DNA of 64,000 nt from Trichomonas tenax (Eukaryota > Parabasalia > Trichomonadida > Trichomonadidae), in the NCBI GenBank assembly GCA_023091735.1, contig JALKBU010000113.1, forward strand, positions 1 through 64,000. The letters are read 5' to 3'. Positions 62,772-64,000 of this stretch are shown one piece after another (within the stretch, counting starts at the first letter, position 1; every line of letters begins with the position of its first letter). Below the pieces are notes generated by a model, which saw only the letters and a program-made list of their open reading frames with translations, did not search any database and was not told the origin of the DNA. The translations under genes were made by a program, and so were the position numbers.

Positions 62772-63108
62772 CACGCAAGGCAATGTAGTCCCCAGTTCTT
62801 CCCGTCAGACGCGATTTTGAAATAAAAACTAATACATAATTTGAATGATTATAGGACTTTACATGTCAAAAATATTAATATTTGACACATAAAACCAGAG
62901 ATTCTGGCAATTTTACATGTCAGATAATATCACTTTTTTGTGACAACTTTCGGTACTGTTTAAAAGATCGATAATAAAACATTCTTTTCAATGAATTTTC
63001 AATTTTCGATCAAAATGGAAATTGACCAAATATTATTATTATTATAATAAAGAAAGTTAGCATAAGGAAAATAAGAAAAGTGGGGTTAACTTATAATTTT
63101 AAAACCTT

Positions 63109-63167
63109 AAAGGTGCTTGCACTATTTTTTGACACCCTGTTAGATTTTTCGGGTGTCTTTCTCCTTA
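63109..63167 (+). repeat. Dispersed 59-bp repeat, copy 2
   Basis: Matches 49912-49970 in inverted orientation at 55 of 59 positions. In this copy the shared peptide frame (LFFDTLLDFSG) meets a TAA soon after. Confidence 0.65.
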
Positions 63168-63786
63168 CTTAACTCGCTATTGACGATCCATTCATGGGCT
63201 TCTATGGCATGATGATAAAGAAAACTATGGATGTAAGCATATCAGCGTCATAATGTTGCAGAAAAATCCTTTAATCCTGGATAATTATTATGTTTTTTAA
63301 AAAGATGTCTAAATTTACTCAAACTTCTTCCACATATCTCTGATGACATAGGAATTGCATCTTTACCTTCAAACAATGCCATTAATCCCAGCAATTTCAC
63401 ACAGAAAAATCTAGCCAGTCGATCTTAAATATATTCAAGGAGTAGTAAAGGCATCCCATGCTTATCATCATATACAAAAATGAGAGAAAGTTACTGTAAA
63501 TTGAAAGATATCAAAATATCAACTCATCATTCTTTACGCGTATAAATCAGTATATCAATTACACCCGGAAAAACAACATTCTAGGCAGATAATTTAATGC
63601 ATTTTAAAAAGTTAGGTTTTCCGTCCTGCTCTCGCTGCAAAGGCCGCTAATAGGGTTTCTTAGAGGACCTTGACAACAGGGAAGCTCGTAAAACCTATAT
63701 TTTTGAATGTTCTACATTTTTATACGAGATCAATCAGTCTTGTTTTATTATACATTTAGCTATTTTTTAAATCATAAAATCTCCCC

Positions 63787-63859
63787 CACTGAATGCAAAT
63801 GGTGCACTAGAACTGGATCAATGTAATCACTAGTCCTAGTGCACCATTTGCATTCAGTG
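63787..63859. repeat. Hairpin: 24-bp perfect arms, 25-nt loop
   Basis: CACTGAATGCAAATGGTGCA plus CTAG (63787-63810) pairs exactly with 63836-63859. Confidence 0.8.
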
Positions 63860-63916
63860 AAATAGAAAGTTTTAGTGAAATTTGATCACTGATTTTCATC
63901 ATATTGTTATATCCCC

Positions 63917-63975
63917 ATATTCTCAGTGACAGTGTCACTCACACATATGATAGGTGACGTTGTCACTGAGAATAT
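63917..63975. repeat. Hairpin: 22-bp arms with two mismatches, 15-nt loop
   Basis: ATATTCTCAGTGACAGTGTC plus AC (63917-63938) pairs with 63954-63975 with two differences; GTGAC boxes repeat within the arms. Confidence 0.7.
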
Positions 63976-64000
63976 TGGAATAGAACAACTACTACTATGT

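Larger units (their letters stand above)
61867..62956. mobile_element. Nested inverted-repeat composite element (~1.1 kb)
   Basis: Outer inverted repeats of about 45 bp (61867-61911 and 62912-62956) share GTACTGAAAGTTGTCAC and AAAAAGTGATA with a few mismatches. Inside are a foldback with 66-bp arms (62010-62191) and a further 41-bp inverted pair (62311-62351 and 62731-62771). A repeat of CAGTTCTTCC with surrounding sequence recurs in direct orientation at about 62064 and 62799. The innermost part holds a short coding relic. No transposase is seen. Confidence 0.7.
62957..64000. other. Terminal non-coding region with repeats
   Basis: Contains the second copy of the 59-bp dispersed repeat and two hairpins, listed separately. 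No gene is supported. Confidence 0.5.

Noticed and set aside
1..64000. CRISPR array, rRNA or tRNA genes
   Set aside because: No regularly spaced direct repeats, and no rRNA-like or cloverleaf-like sequence with A/B boxes could be recognised by eye.

Overview
The window looks like nuclear DNA of a trichomonad (Parabasalia), most like Trichomonas or a close relative; the species cannot be fixed from sequence alone. The reasons are: AT-rich DNA with uninterrupted genes and no recognisable introns; an initiator-like TCA(C/T)(T/A) element a few bases upstream of several ATGs; and families greatly expanded in trichomonads (BspA-like LRR_5 proteins, Pmp-like beta-helix proteins, ALK-type glycine-rich proteins, DUF3447/ankyrin proteins, BTB plus F5/8C proteins, multi-TM cyclase receptors).

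Layout. 1-2.6 kb is non-coding with a possible decayed transposon. 2.6-5.0 kb holds a nucleoplasmin-like acidic protein, a Tom40/VDAC-like beta-barrel candidate and a small membrane protein. 5.1-10.6 kb is non-coding with coding relics and a cluster of hairpins. 10.6-19.1 kb is a run of intact genes: BTB/F5-8C protein, fringe-like glycosyltransferase, Rab GTPase, ER thioredoxin-fold protein, SLC44-like transporter and a lysine-rich protein. 19.3-24.1 kb is a pseudogene graveyard of surface-protein families. 24.9-31.2 kb holds a FOP/FOR20-like LisH protein, a coiled-coil protein resembling axonemal DRC9/DRC10, a dynamin-related GTPase and a short SAS-6-like protein. 31.7-38.9 kb is repeat territory with a 183-bp perfect inverted-repeat element and a Pmp-like gene. 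38.9-45.5 kb holds an AP endonuclease, an ankyrin protein and a coiled-coil protein. 47.3-51.9 kb holds two broken genes, a cyclase-receptor N-terminal half and an aldo/keto reductase. 53.0-61.3 kb holds an intact BspA-like gene followed by its broken paralogue, a large coiled-coil/disordered protein, a broken ORF and a small HNH-type protein. 61.9-64.0 kb is a nested inverted-repeat composite and more hairpins.

How it fits together. The intact genes are mostly single-copy housekeeping, trafficking and cytoskeletal functions. The SAS-6-like, FOP-like and DRC-like candidates would all serve basal bodies and flagella, and the dynamin and beta-barrel candidates could act at the hydrogenosome. 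The broken genes are mostly members of large trichomonad families, consistent with birth-and-death evolution. The most unusual structural content is the collection of foldback repeats: a pristine 664-bp element, a three-level nested element, and several unrelated hairpins whose loops are often 36-50 nt. Many ORFs here begin in frame at TTG or GTG; for a eukaryote I moved these to the first ATG.
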